Positions 7,998 to 15,884 of a stretch of DNA of 64,000 nucleotides are shown here, piece by piece. Position numbers and translations under genes: made by a program. This stretch comes from Flavobacterium cerinum (GTDB lineage: Bacteria > Bacteroidota > Bacteroidia > Flavobacteriales > Flavobacteriaceae): contig NZ_SBII01000011.1 of the NCBI RefSeq assembly GCF_004028155.1, positions 98,685 to 162,684 on the forward strand, in the 5' to 3' direction. Numbering within the stretch: the first letter of the stretch is position 1; the number at the start of each line of letters is the position of its first letter. A model generated the notes under the pieces. It had not been told where the DNA came from. It made no database searches and was given only the letters and a program-made list of their open reading frames with translations.

Positions 7998-8474
7998 TTA
8001 GTCTCTTGATATTTCTAATACTTCAAATTTAAGTGTTCCGTTTGGTACATTGATCTCGGCAATTTCACCTACAGATTTTCCAAGAAGACCTTTGCCTATT
8101 GGAGATGTAACAGATATTTTTCCGGTTTTAAGGTCGGCTTCACTTTCGGCAACAAGAGTATATTTCATCTCCATTCCGTTACCCTGGTTTTTTATTTTTA
8201 CGGTAGACAGCACAAGTGCTTTAGAGTTGTCAAGCTGCGACTCGTCGATAAGACGTGCGTTAGACACAACTTCTTCCATTTTAGATATTTTCAGTTCAAG
8301 CAGACCCTGAGCTTCTTTAGCCGCATCATACTCTGCATTTTCAGAAAGATCTCCTTTATCTCTTGCTTCAGCAATAGCAGCCGATGCCTTAGGCCTTTCG
8401 ATGCTTTTTAGCTGATCAAGTTCATCTCTTAACTTTTTTAATCCTTCTGCTGTGTAATAAGATACTGTACTCAT
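7998..8474 (-). CDS. greA: Transcription elongation factor GreA
   Basis: Rescues backtracked RNA polymerase by stimulating cleavage of the nascent RNA. 158 residues, the normal length: an N-terminal coiled coil (YYTAEGLKKLRDELDQLKSIERPKASAAIAEARDKGDLSENAEYDAAKE; the acidic tip residues lie in DLSENAEYD) and a C-terminal FKBP-like domain ending ITSPIGKGLLGKSVGE-type sequence. The ATG at 8474 is chosen; the longer frame reads back through the promoter and leader hairpin. First gene of the greA-HIT operon. Confidence 0.96.
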   Translation of the reverse strand: MSTVSYYTAEGLKKLRDELDQLKSIERPKASAAIAEARDKGDLSENAEYDAAKEAQGLLELKISKMEEVVSNARLIDESQLDNSKALVLSTVKIKNQGNGMEMKYTLVAESEADLKTGKISVTSPIGKGLLGKSVGEIAEINVPNGTLKFEVLEISRD

Positions 8475-8497
8475 AACTTCGTCGTTTATATAAATAG

Positions 8498-8537
8498 AAA
8501 AAATCCCATCAGGACGGGATTTCTCACTGCAAAGATA
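8498..8537 (-). promoter_or_regulatory. greA promoter and 5' leader hairpin
   Basis: On the minus strand the -7 box TATCTTTG (8530-8537) is followed within about 8 nt by AAATCCC, an 8-nt loop, GGGATTT and a T-run (hairpin 8501-8522). This is a terminator-like structure at the very 5' end of the greA transcript, about 25 nt ahead of the ATG. It could act as an attenuator. Confidence 0.65.
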
Positions 8538-8636
8538 ATATTTTTTTGATATTTCAATTTTTAAATATGCAATAGCATACGTCAAAGTTAATTAAATTAA
8601 ATTTGTTTCATAATTATAACGCTAAAAAATTACAAC

Positions 8637-9065
8637 ATGAAAAAATATATTTTATTACTATTAATACTACCTTTTATTGGTGCCTGCAGTAAAGATGACT
8701 TTACAAATAACAACAGGTATTTACCAAATTATAATTTTTCGATAGATATTAATCTGGATCTGCCTTTGTATAGTCAGCTTCAGTTTCCTTCAAACCCGGT
8801 GCGTGTTACTCAGTTGGGTATTGGTATTAATGGTGTTATTGTGATGAATGTAGGCGGAAGTTATACGGCTTTTGAGGCGAGCTGCCCTAATCAGGCCTTG
8901 AGCAATTGTTCTGTGCTTGAAATAAAAGGGATATTAGTAAAATGCCCTTGCGATGGAGTAGAGTATAGCCTCTTTACCGGGCAGCCAAGCACTAAGGTAG
9001 AGTTTCCTTTAAAGCAATACAGAGTGCAAATGCTAGCTCCTAATATGTTAAGGGTATACAACTAA
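8637..9065 (+). CDS. Rieske-fold lipoprotein lacking the cluster histidines
   Basis: 142 residues. Lipoprotein signal peptide with lipobox GAC at residues 15-17. The C-terminal half has a Rieske-like pattern, C83-P-N85 and C103-P-C-D106-G, with the FTGQP turn that follows the second motif. True Rieske proteins have C-x-H and C-x-x-H; here both histidines are replaced (N85, D106), so a normal 2Fe-2S cluster is not expected. C91 and C105 are extra cysteines and could form disulfides. TAAATTTG at 8598-8605 is a likely -7 box. It lies 3 nt ahead of the SRPBCC gene. Confidence 0.72.
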   Translation: MKKYILLLLILPFIGACSKDDFTNNNRYLPNYNFSIDINLDLPLYSQLQFPSNPVRVTQLGIGINGVIVMNVGGSYTAFEASCPNQALSNCSVLEIKGILVKCPCDGVEYSLFTGQPSTKVEFPLKQYRVQMLAPNMLRVYN

Positions 9066-9068
9066 CCT

Positions 9069-9551
9069 ATGCCGGTTATTAAAATAGAAATGGTTATCAA
9101 TGCTCCTATTGAGGTAGTATTTGACCTTTCAAGAAGTATTGATCTTCATACTATATCTACCGCGCATACTGGTGAGCAGGCTGTAGCCGGAAAGACATCA
9201 GGACTTATAGGCATGGGAGAAACGGTTACCTGGAAAGCAAAGCATTTTGGAATAACACAATTGCTTACCTCTAAAATAACAGGGTTTGATGCTCCGTTCT
9301 ATTTTGCAGATGAGATGGTGTCTGGAGCTTTTAAGGGTTTTAAGCATGAACATATCTTAAAAGAGCAAAATGGGATGACAGCTGTGACAGATATTTTTAA
9401 TTACCAAAGCCCATATGGACTAGTTGGACATTTGGCAGATGTACTTTTTCTTGAAAAATATATGAAAGAACTTCTTTTAAAACGAAATGAAATTATCCGG
9501 GAATATGCAGAAGATGCAGAAAAAACACAGAGCATTTTGAAGTTCAAGTAA
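9069..9551 (+). CDS. SRPBCC-fold (START/Bet v1-like) protein
   Basis: 160 residues, no signal peptide. The N-terminus MPVIKIEMVINAPIEVVFDLSRSIDLH and the block FKHEHILKEQNGMTAVTDIF followed by a C-terminal helix (LADVLFLEKYMKELLLKRNEII) match the SRPBCC ligand-binding fold, the branch often named 'cell division inhibitor' in databases. The ligand is unknown. Co-transcribed with the Rieske-like gene and followed by a strong terminator. Confidence 0.82.
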   Translation: MPVIKIEMVINAPIEVVFDLSRSIDLHTISTAHTGEQAVAGKTSGLIGMGETVTWKAKHFGITQLLTSKITGFDAPFYFADEMVSGAFKGFKHEHILKEQNGMTAVTDIFNYQSPYGLVGHLADVLFLEKYMKELLLKRNEIIREYAEDAEKTQSILKFK

Positions 9552-9570
9552 TAGAATAACAGACAAAAAC

Positions 9571-9602
9571 AAAACAGGGGAGCCAATTGGCTCCCCTGTT
9601 TT
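9571..9602. terminator. Bidirectional terminator
   Basis: AAAACAGGGGAGCCA/TGGCTCCCCTGTTTT is a nearly perfect inverted repeat with T-rich DNA on both sides, between the convergent SRPBCC and TonB-receptor genes. Confidence 0.92.
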
Positions 9603-9632
9603 GTATGAGTAGTAATTTTTTTAGTTGGATCT

Positions 9633-11795
9633 TTAGAATTTAAATGTTGCTCCTACAAGAAAGTTTATACCTGCCTGCGGGTAATAATATGGGTCGCCAT
9701 ACATATATCCGTTAGATACATACTCTTGGTCAAAGACGTTATTTACGAGTCCGGTTAATACAATAGCTTTAAAAATGGATTTTAGCCTAAATTCATAGCT
9801 TACATTAACATCTGTTGTAGAGTAGCCATTAAGCTTAGAGTTGCTTGCTTCTAAATTGTCCATGTACTGCTTACCAACAAATTTTGTAGCCAGCATTGCA
9901 TGCCAGTTTTTGTAGTTATATAACAATTGGTTAGTACCTATAAAGTTTGGTGAAAATGCTATTTGAGTATTACCCAGTTTTTGCACTCCGGCTTCGGTTT
10001 CGTTAAAGAAGTCGATGTTCTTATTATCACTTACCGCGATATTTGGCCTAAGTACAAAATTATCGGTCAAGGATATCGTTGCGTCAATTTCAAGACCTAA
10101 ACGGTAACTGTCGCCACTGTTAGTATAAACAGGTGCGCCTACGTCATTTAAAGCTCCTGTAAGCACTAATTGATCTTTATACCTCATGTAGTATCCATTA
10201 ATATTAATGGCGTGCTTACCAGTATTAAATCTCCAGCCTAACTCAAAGTCGTTTAATTGTTCTGGTTTAGCACTGCCATTTTCATAATCGTCACGACGCG
10301 GCTCTTTATTTGCCCTGCCATAAGAAAAATAAATATTGTTTTTTATATTTAGACTATAAGTAATACCTGCTTTCGGGTTAAAAAAGTTAAAGGTATCGTT
10401 TACAGGATCTGCTAATACACCGTCTGCTTTATAGTTTACTTTTCGGTATTGTAAATCACCAAAAAGGCTCCATTTTTCGGCAACTTTATAAGTCGCTTTA
10501 GAATATACGTTAAAGTCTGTTTTCGTAGCGTTGTCATTATAGTACCTGTCATCCGGTTGCACATTTCCGGAATAAGAAGCCCATATCACTTCACCAAAGT
10601 GATCTCCTTCATACCTGTTCCATGCACCGCCTACCATCACATCAAGATCGTCATTTTTATAATTGGCAGAAAAAGTAGTACCATAAAAATCGTTTACAAG
10701 CCATTTTCTGGTAACTAGGTCACCCTTAGTTACTACAACACCATCTATGTTAACAGGTTGTAATCCATATTTAGAGAATTTAGCATCGTCCTGGTAGTTT
10801 TCATAATAACCCTGACCTACAGTGTAGTGGGCGGCAAGGTTTGTTGTCCAGTTGCTGCTTAGTTTTTCATTCCAATGCAATTGATAATGATTTTGCTCGT
10901 AGTTATCGGTTTCATTGTCATAGAATTTAACGCTCCCATTAGCATCTGTATACATTCCTGATGTGTTGAAACGCCTGTTACTTTGTAGTGTTGCAGTATC
11001 AATACCGTTCCATGCCTGGTATGTCTTTTCTTTTCCGCCAAAGGTTATGGCTTTAATTAATGTAGTATTGCCTACATATGTGGCTTGTAGAAAATAAGAT
11101 TTAAGGTTGGATGATGCTCTGTCTATATATCCGTCAGATGCGATGTTTGATAATCTTCCGGCAATCTCAACCTTGTTATTCATTAGTCCTGTACTAAACT
11201 TTACAGTGTGCTTACGTGAGTTGAAGCTTCCAAAAGAGTTGGATATTTCACCACTTGATTGCTGCTGAAAAGCATCTGTAAGTAAGTTAAGACTGGCACC
11301 AAAAGCACCTGCACCGTTTGTAGAAGTACCTACGCCACGTTGTAACTGAATGTTTTCTACAGATGAGGCAAAATCGGGCATGTTTACCCAAAATGAACCC
11401 TGAGATTCTGAGTCGTTAAAAGGAATACCATTTAATGTTACGTTTACACGGGTAGCATCTGCACCCCTCACGCGCATAGAAGTGTAACCAATACCATTAC
11501 CGGCATCAGTAGTTGTTACTACAGATGGCAGGTAATTTAATAGTACAGGGATGTCCTGGCCTAAATTTCTTGGAGCCAGTTGTTGTTTACTTATATTACT
11601 AAAAGTAACGGGAGCCTGAGCCGTGGCACGTACAGATTGTACCAGTACTTCCTCCAGTTTGTAATCTTTTGTTTTTGTTGAGTCTTTTTGCACTTCCTGT
11701 GCAAAGGCAGTTAAAGAGAAAAAGCCAAATGCTAAAGATGAACCAAGCAGTCTTGGGATTTTACTTTTTTTAGAAAAAGTCAATAAGGTTTTCAT
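9633..11795 (-). CDS. TonB-dependent outer-membrane receptor under TPP-riboswitch control (probable thiamine uptake)
   Basis: 720 residues. Signal peptide to about residue 32 (AFA-QEV). Then TonB-box-like LEEVLVQSVRA, plug domain (about 45-165: DIPVLLNYLPSVV, MRVRGADATRVNVTLNGIPFNDSES, IQLQRGVGTSTNGAGAFGASLNL) and a 22-strand-type barrel ending in ...GATFKF, an outer-membrane beta-signal. The TPP riboswitch directly upstream points to thiamine or a thiamine phosphate as substrate; such riboswitch-controlled receptors are known in Bacteroidota. Substrate is inference from regulation. It is the only gene between the riboswitch and the terminator at 9571. Confidence 0.93.
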   Translation of the reverse strand: MKTLLTFSKKSKIPRLLGSSLAFGFFSLTAFAQEVQKDSTKTKDYKLEEVLVQSVRATAQAPVTFSNISKQQLAPRNLGQDIPVLLNYLPSVVTTTDAGNGIGYTSMRVRGADATRVNVTLNGIPFNDSESQGSFWVNMPDFASSVENIQLQRGVGTSTNGAGAFGASLNLLTDAFQQQSSGEISNSFGSFNSRKHTVKFSTGLMNNKVEIAGRLSNIASDGYIDRASSNLKSYFLQATYVGNTTLIKAITFGGKEKTYQAWNGIDTATLQSNRRFNTSGMYTDANGSVKFYDNETDNYEQNHYQLHWNEKLSSNWTTNLAAHYTVGQGYYENYQDDAKFSKYGLQPVNIDGVVVTKGDLVTRKWLVNDFYGTTFSANYKNDDLDVMVGGAWNRYEGDHFGEVIWASYSGNVQPDDRYYNDNATKTDFNVYSKATYKVAEKWSLFGDLQYRKVNYKADGVLADPVNDTFNFFNPKAGITYSLNIKNNIYFSYGRANKEPRRDDYENGSAKPEQLNDFELGWRFNTGKHAININGYYMRYKDQLVLTGALNDVGAPVYTNSGDSYRLGLEIDATISLTDNFVLRPNIAVSDNKNIDFFNETEAGVQKLGNTQIAFSPNFIGTNQLLYNYKNWHAMLATKFVGKQYMDNLEASNSKLNGYSTTDVNVSYEFRLKSIFKAIVLTGLVNNVFDQEYVSNGYMYGDPYYYPQAGINFLVGATFKF

Positions 11796-11884
11796 TCGTA
11801 AAATAGTTTACAAATAAAAGGGGTAATTATTCTTTTGTTTTTAATGGTTTACTGACAACATTGTGATATGTGCTTCACAATGTT

Positions 11885-11964
11885 GTCTTTTCCCTTGGCA
11901 GCATTACCTGCCCAGGTTCTTTGGGTATAATCTCAGCTCGTTATTTAGAGCACCCCTTTGAGAC
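11885..11964 (-). promoter_or_regulatory. TPP (thiamine pyrophosphate) riboswitch
   Basis: On the minus strand the THI-box features come in order: GGGGTGCTC, GAGCTGAGATTATACCC, GAACCTG, CAGGTAATGCTGCC and AAGGGAA. P1 pairs GUCU (11961-11964) with AGAC (11885-11888). The promoter -7 box TACTTTTG lies at 11969-11976, so the RNA should start at about P1. A perfect hairpin GACAACATTGTGA/TCACAATGTTGTC (11854-11887) overlaps the 3' strand of P1, so the two are mutually exclusive and it is the likely expression platform. No strong T-run follows it. Confidence 0.95.
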
Positions 11965-12114
11965 GGCGCAAAAGTAATAAAAAGATTTTTAGATTGTGAG
12001 ATTTTTAGATTATTAGAACGAAAAGCTAGGCGTTTCTATTTCTTATGATCTATTTTAAAGCACTAGATAGAAATGGATTTAAGATCTAATGATTTGATAT
12101 CTAGTAATAAAAAT

Positions 12115-12516
12115 TTAATGTTCAGGTCTTCTGCGCGATTGTTTTTTATCGGCCTGGCGTCTTTTGTTTTCTATACGTTTTCTAATAACAGCACGCGGAA
12201 CTTTAGTAGGTTTCCTTGGTTTCTCTTCTTTAAGAGCATTTTCGATCATTAAAAGGAATCGTTTTATAACGATATCTTTATTACGAAACTGGCTTCTGTC
12301 TTCATCGCATTGAAGTATCAGTACTTTATCGTTTGTGAGTTTTGAAGCAAGGCGGACTTCTGCCAATGCTTTTTCTTCTTCTGTAAGCGCGCGTGATGCA
12401 GTAAGGTTAAAGCTAAGTACAACTTTAGACGAAACTTTGTTTACGTTCTGTCCGCCGGCACCACTGCTTCTTACGGCTTTAAAGTCAAGTTCTGATATAA
12501 TTAATTCTTTGTTCAT
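12115..12516 (-). CDS. arfB: Ribosome-rescue hydrolase ArfB (YaeJ)
   Basis: Releases peptides from ribosomes stalled without a stop codon by hydrolysing peptidyl-tRNA. 133 residues with GAGGQNVNK, catalytic GGQ at 21-23, and the long basic tail (KPRKPTKVPRAVIRKRIENKRRQADKKQSRRR) that enters the empty mRNA channel. Length and tail separate it from full release factors. It stands between the DUF4301 gene and the riboswitch. The 150 bp downstream of it, before the riboswitch, show only AT-rich DNA with a short direct repeat of AGATTTTTAGATT. Confidence 0.95.
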   Translation of the reverse strand: MNKELIISELDFKAVRSSGAGGQNVNKVSSKVVLSFNLTASRALTEEEKALAEVRLASKLTNDKVLILQCDEDRSQFRNKDIVIKRFLLMIENALKEEKPRKPTKVPRAVIRKRIENKRRQADKKQSRRRPEH

Positions 12517-12592
12517 TGTATATTATCCATCGCTTGCTATTCAAGAGATGTGGTTTTATGTAAGTTATGTATACAGATTGCAGAATCTGAAA

Positions 12593-14491
12593 TTATTGTG
12601 GCTGATGCGCAGGTTTTAATAAGTCGTTTACTGTTTTTACCGGATTAAAAGTTTCCAAAGGAACTTCTACAAATACAGTTATCCATCCGGCCATAGCGCC
12701 ATTCCATAATCCGGGTAATTCATATGATTTTACTTCTTTACCCAATCGGCTTTTATAAGTAATAAATCCGGAGGAACTATCTACAAAATCCTGCAGATTA
12801 AAGAATTCACCTATATAGTTTTTTAATCCGCATACTAAATCAACAGGGTTAAAATGGGTCGAATTAGAAAATAATTGTTGCTGTGTTTTGTTTTCAAGAT
12901 CAACCTGAGAACTTTCTACGATCTGTAGTGACAAATTACCATTTTTCTCTACAATCCAAAAAGGGCCACCTCCCGGCTCACCTTCATTTTTCACCATACC
13001 GCATATACGAATAGGTCTGTTAAGCAGCTGTGCAGCATATTCAGTTTTGTGTGCAAGCGTATATTTAGATATGTCTGTTGGTATATGCTGTGAAAGTTTT
13101 TCTTTAGCAAAAGTAAAGATGGATTCTATACACTCTTCTGAAATATCGTTTTGAGCAATTTTTTCTAAATAAGAGAAAAGCTGTTCTTGTAATTGTATAA
13201 GTATACCAGCCAGCGCTTTTTTATATAGTGCAATGGTTTTAATGTTGTTATGGCTTACATTGTCTATGTTTTTTATAAAAACAATATCTACATCCAGTTT
13301 TCCAAGGTTTTCTATAAGAGCACCGTGACCGCCCGGCCTAAAAAGTAATTGTCCGTTTTCTTCTCGAAAAGGAGTATTATTTATTGTTACAGCAAGGGTG
13401 TCGGTATACTTTTGCTGATAGGAGAAACTCACGTTAATTGTTGTACAGGACTCTAATTCAATTCCGGTTTTTACTTCATTGATACTATCTAAAAAGCCAT
13501 CAAGATGATCTTCGGATATGGTAAAGTGTACATAGGCCTGTTTTTGAGAGCTGGTATAAGCCACACTTTCTTTTAAATGTTCATATATTGGAGTAGCAAT
13601 AAAGTCGCCATATTTATGAAACGGAAGTATGCCTTTAGGTTTATTTGCAAAATCAAATGATTTGTCTTCTAATAAGGTCTTTATAAAATAATAGGCCTTT
13701 TGGTCTTTTCTCCAGCCAGGGTTATTTTGTTTAAATGCCTCTGAAACTTCTTTATAAAACGGAAATTTATCTAAACCAACAAGAAATACATTGAGTTCGC
13801 TTTGTTTTTTACGGTTTATATATGCATTTATAGTTTCTTTGGCAGGATCGAATTCTGCAATAAATTCAATAAGAAATTTAAACATCCTGCTTGCTGCTCC
13901 AGATGATGGTACAAACTTGGTGAGTTTAAAATTGTCTTTTTTGTCATCAAAATAAGAAGCATATTTTTGGGCTGCATCATAAGGCATTGCAAAAATGCCA
14001 TCTTCCAAACGAGCAGGTTTTTTTAATGTTGTTTTTGCTATTCCGTTCTTAAAAACGTGGAGCTGCTGTTTTATTTTTTCAAGAGGAATTCCCCTCTGCC
14101 AGATGTCCGTTAAATCAGAAATGCTAAACTCCATATCTAAAGCTATTTTTAGAGAAGTTAAAACAGCTTTGCATTGTGCTGTAAATTCTTCGGGAGTAGT
14201 AGTGGTAATTACAATATGCGAACTGTCATTTTTTTCGAGGGAGCGCAATAGTTTTTCAATGTTTACATCGGAATTTTCATCTGCAGCTATAATAAAAAGA
14301 TTGGTACTCTTGTCGTTTTCGTTCAGGGCAATATTTATGCTTGCCGTTCTGAATATAAATTCACGCGCATCTTTACCATCTGAGTCAATAAATGTTGTTA
14401 ATTCACTTGTTAACTCTCTTCCGTTTAGGTTATTTCCGTAAACAGTAATGTTTATTATGTTAGCTTTTCGTTTTGTAATGCTCTCTTCCAT
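12593..14491 (-). CDS. DUF4301 protein with an extra N-terminal domain
   Basis: 632 residues. From about residue 120 it matches DUF4301: LTDIWQRGIPLEKIKQQLHVF, FVPSSGAASRMFKFL, FRPGGHGALIENLG and a C-terminal GEPGGGPFWI block. The first 115 residues (ITVYGNNLNGREL, TNLFIIAADENSDVNI, HIVITTTTPEEF) are extra relative to the usual family length of roughly 500 and look like an alpha/beta fold of their own. DUF4301 has no established function; the nucleotide-sugar-transferase-like SSGAASRMFK loop hints at a nucleotide or phosphate ligand. Its start overlaps the end of the PnuC gene by 37 nt, so the two are translationally linked. Confidence 0.82.
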   Translation of the reverse strand: MEESITKRKANIINITVYGNNLNGRELTSELTTFIDSDGKDAREFIFRTASINIALNENDKSTNLFIIAADENSDVNIEKLLRSLEKNDSSHIVITTTTPEEFTAQCKAVLTSLKIALDMEFSISDLTDIWQRGIPLEKIKQQLHVFKNGIAKTTLKKPARLEDGIFAMPYDAAQKYASYFDDKKDNFKLTKFVPSSGAASRMFKFLIEFIAEFDPAKETINAYINRKKQSELNVFLVGLDKFPFYKEVSEAFKQNNPGWRKDQKAYYFIKTLLEDKSFDFANKPKGILPFHKYGDFIATPIYEHLKESVAYTSSQKQAYVHFTISEDHLDGFLDSINEVKTGIELESCTTINVSFSYQQKYTDTLAVTINNTPFREENGQLLFRPGGHGALIENLGKLDVDIVFIKNIDNVSHNNIKTIALYKKALAGILIQLQEQLFSYLEKIAQNDISEECIESIFTFAKEKLSQHIPTDISKYTLAHKTEYAAQLLNRPIRICGMVKNEGEPGGGPFWIVEKNGNLSLQIVESSQVDLENKTQQQLFSNSTHFNPVDLVCGLKNYIGEFFNLQDFVDSSSGFITYKSRLGKEVKSYELPGLWNGAMAGWITVFVEVPLETFNPVKTVNDLLKPAHQPQ

Positions 14492-15087
14492 GACAGGTAG
14501 CCAAAAATGGCAATTATAGTTAAAACTATATTCAAAATACTCGTAAGGGTATAGCCCTTAAGAAAAAACAGGGGGATGGCAATAATGTCGCCTGCAATTA
14601 AAAATAACCAGTTTTCTATCTTGCGTTTGGCCATTAGCCACATTCCCACAAAAAATAAACCGGTTATAAAAGTATCAATATATGCCCACCAGTAGGTAAA
14701 TTTATTAAAATAAATATAAACAATAGAAACGCCAATTATCGACCCCAGAAAAATCACTGCCGATTTTGTCCTGTCGGATGCTGTCATCATTGTAATTTTA
14801 AGCAGGTCATGATTTGTATTGTCTTTACGGCTCCAAAGCAACCAGCCATAAATACTCATGTAAAAGTAATAGGCATTGATGATAAGGTCTCCATATAAAT
14901 GCCACTTGAATAGCAGGTAAACATAGATGGCTGTACTTATTAATCCTGTAGGATATACAAGAATGTTATTTTTTTTAGAATATACCACGCTAAAAATTCC
15001 AAATATGGTAGCGATAAGTTCCAGTATGATATGCAGCGTACTATAATCTTTATACTGCCCGAAAAGAAAATCGAAAATTGTTATCAT
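14455..15087 (-). CDS. pnuC: PnuC-family vitamin/nucleoside transporter
   Basis: 210 residues, about seven membrane helices, no signal peptide. Family features include LELIATIFGIFSVVYSKKNNILVYPTGLIST, INAYYFYMSIYGWLLW and YIDTFITGLFFVGMWLMAKRKIENWLFLIAGDI. PnuC transporters move nicotinamide riboside; the related PnuT moves thiamine. A TPP-controlled receptor lies close by, but on a separate transcript with no second riboswitch, so substrate (NR or thiamine) is open. The start codon is 2 nt after the phosphopantetheinyl transferase stop, and the end overlaps the DUF4301 start. Confidence 0.9.
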   Translation of the reverse strand: MITIFDFLFGQYKDYSTLHIILELIATIFGIFSVVYSKKNNILVYPTGLISTAIYVYLLFKWHLYGDLIINAYYFYMSIYGWLLWSRKDNTNHDLLKITMMTASDRTKSAVIFLGSIIGVSIVYIYFNKFTYWWAYIDTFITGLFFVGMWLMAKRKIENWLFLIAGDIIAIPLFFLKGYTLTSILNIVLTIIAIFGYLSWKRALQNEKLT

Positions 15088-15089
15088 TA

Positions 15090-15734
15090 TTACTGTGTGG
15101 TTTTAGTACCTAAGCAATACACTAAAATAAAATCTTCAATTTCTTCAAAGAAAAAAGGATAGGTTTCGTTTATCTCTTCAAATTGAACCGATGCTGTTCC
15201 TGTTTTTTCTTTCAATTCGAATGGAAAAACATAAATATTCTGCTTAAAGCTGAGTCCGCTTCGTGACATCATTTTATATACCGCTTCTTTTACACCCCAA
15301 ATCACCATTAATTTTTGCATGTACAAACTAAGGTGGAGCGGATCTAGATAAGCGAATTCGGGTTCTATGAATTTATTAGCAATGGTAATTATTTTTTCCC
15401 GTTGCAGTTCCATGTCTATTCCTATTTCGCGGCTGCTTATAATAATGGCCGAAAAAGCATAAGAATGGGTTATGGATATATGTTTGCCGTCTTTTAGATG
15501 TGGTTTACCATCGGTGTCATAAAACAAATCAAAATCAGTATAGCCTATTTCCTGCATAAGCATACGTACACCCAGGAAACCTTTTTTATGCAGTTCAGAT
15601 TTCATACCGTTTAATCTTAAAGAACAAACATCTTTAAGCTGTACCTGCTGCGACAGTTCTTCGAGACTTTCTGTATTCTTCCAGATGAGCAGTTGGGTAT
15701 CTGCATCTATTATAATCGATTTGTATAAAGGCAT
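15090..15734 (-). CDS. 4'-phosphopantetheinyl transferase (Sfp/AcpS superfamily)
   Basis: 214 residues. Transfers phosphopantetheine from CoA to a carrier-protein serine. Key motifs: FDLFYDTDGKPHLKDGKHISITHS, the Mg-binding GIDMEL, and W-GVKEAVYKMMSR. This is the single-domain-pair length of Sfp-type enzymes. It is first in the operon with pnuC and the DUF4301 gene, and divergent from ahcY. The target carrier is not in the window; fatty-acid ACP or a secondary-metabolite carrier are both possible. Confidence 0.92.
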   Translation of the reverse strand: MPLYKSIIIDADTQLLIWKNTESLEELSQQVQLKDVCSLRLNGMKSELHKKGFLGVRMLMQEIGYTDFDLFYDTDGKPHLKDGKHISITHSYAFSAIIISSREIGIDMELQREKIITIANKFIEPEFAYLDPLHLSLYMQKLMVIWGVKEAVYKMMSRSGLSFKQNIYVFPFELKEKTGTASVQFEEINETYPFFFEEIEDFILVYCLGTKTTQ

Positions 15735-15820
15735 TGATCGTTGTTAAGGCCGAAATCATCTTCTTGTTTACCAAACAATTATAGTAACGGCATAAATTTT
15801 TAATTTGTTGTTAAAATCGG

Positions 15821-15848
15821 TTGATTAAAAACCAATTCACTAAATTTG
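15821..15848 (+). promoter_or_regulatory. Promoter of ahcY
   Basis: TTG at 15821-15823, a 17-nt spacer, TAAATTTG at 15841-15848; the ATG follows 36 nt later. No SAH-type riboswitch pattern was seen in the short leader. Confidence 0.75.
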
Positions 15849-15884
15849 CAAAAATTTTTTTGCTAATACAAATATACAATATTC

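Noticed and set aside
8475..8585. A longer GreA with 37 extra residues
   Set aside because: The extra codons run through the promoter and the leader hairpin; the shorter form has the standard GreA length.
12001..12110. Short direct repeats of AGATTTTTAGATT near 12 kb as a possible CRISPR or att site
   Set aside because: Only two AT-rich copies, no regular spacer, and no associated genes.
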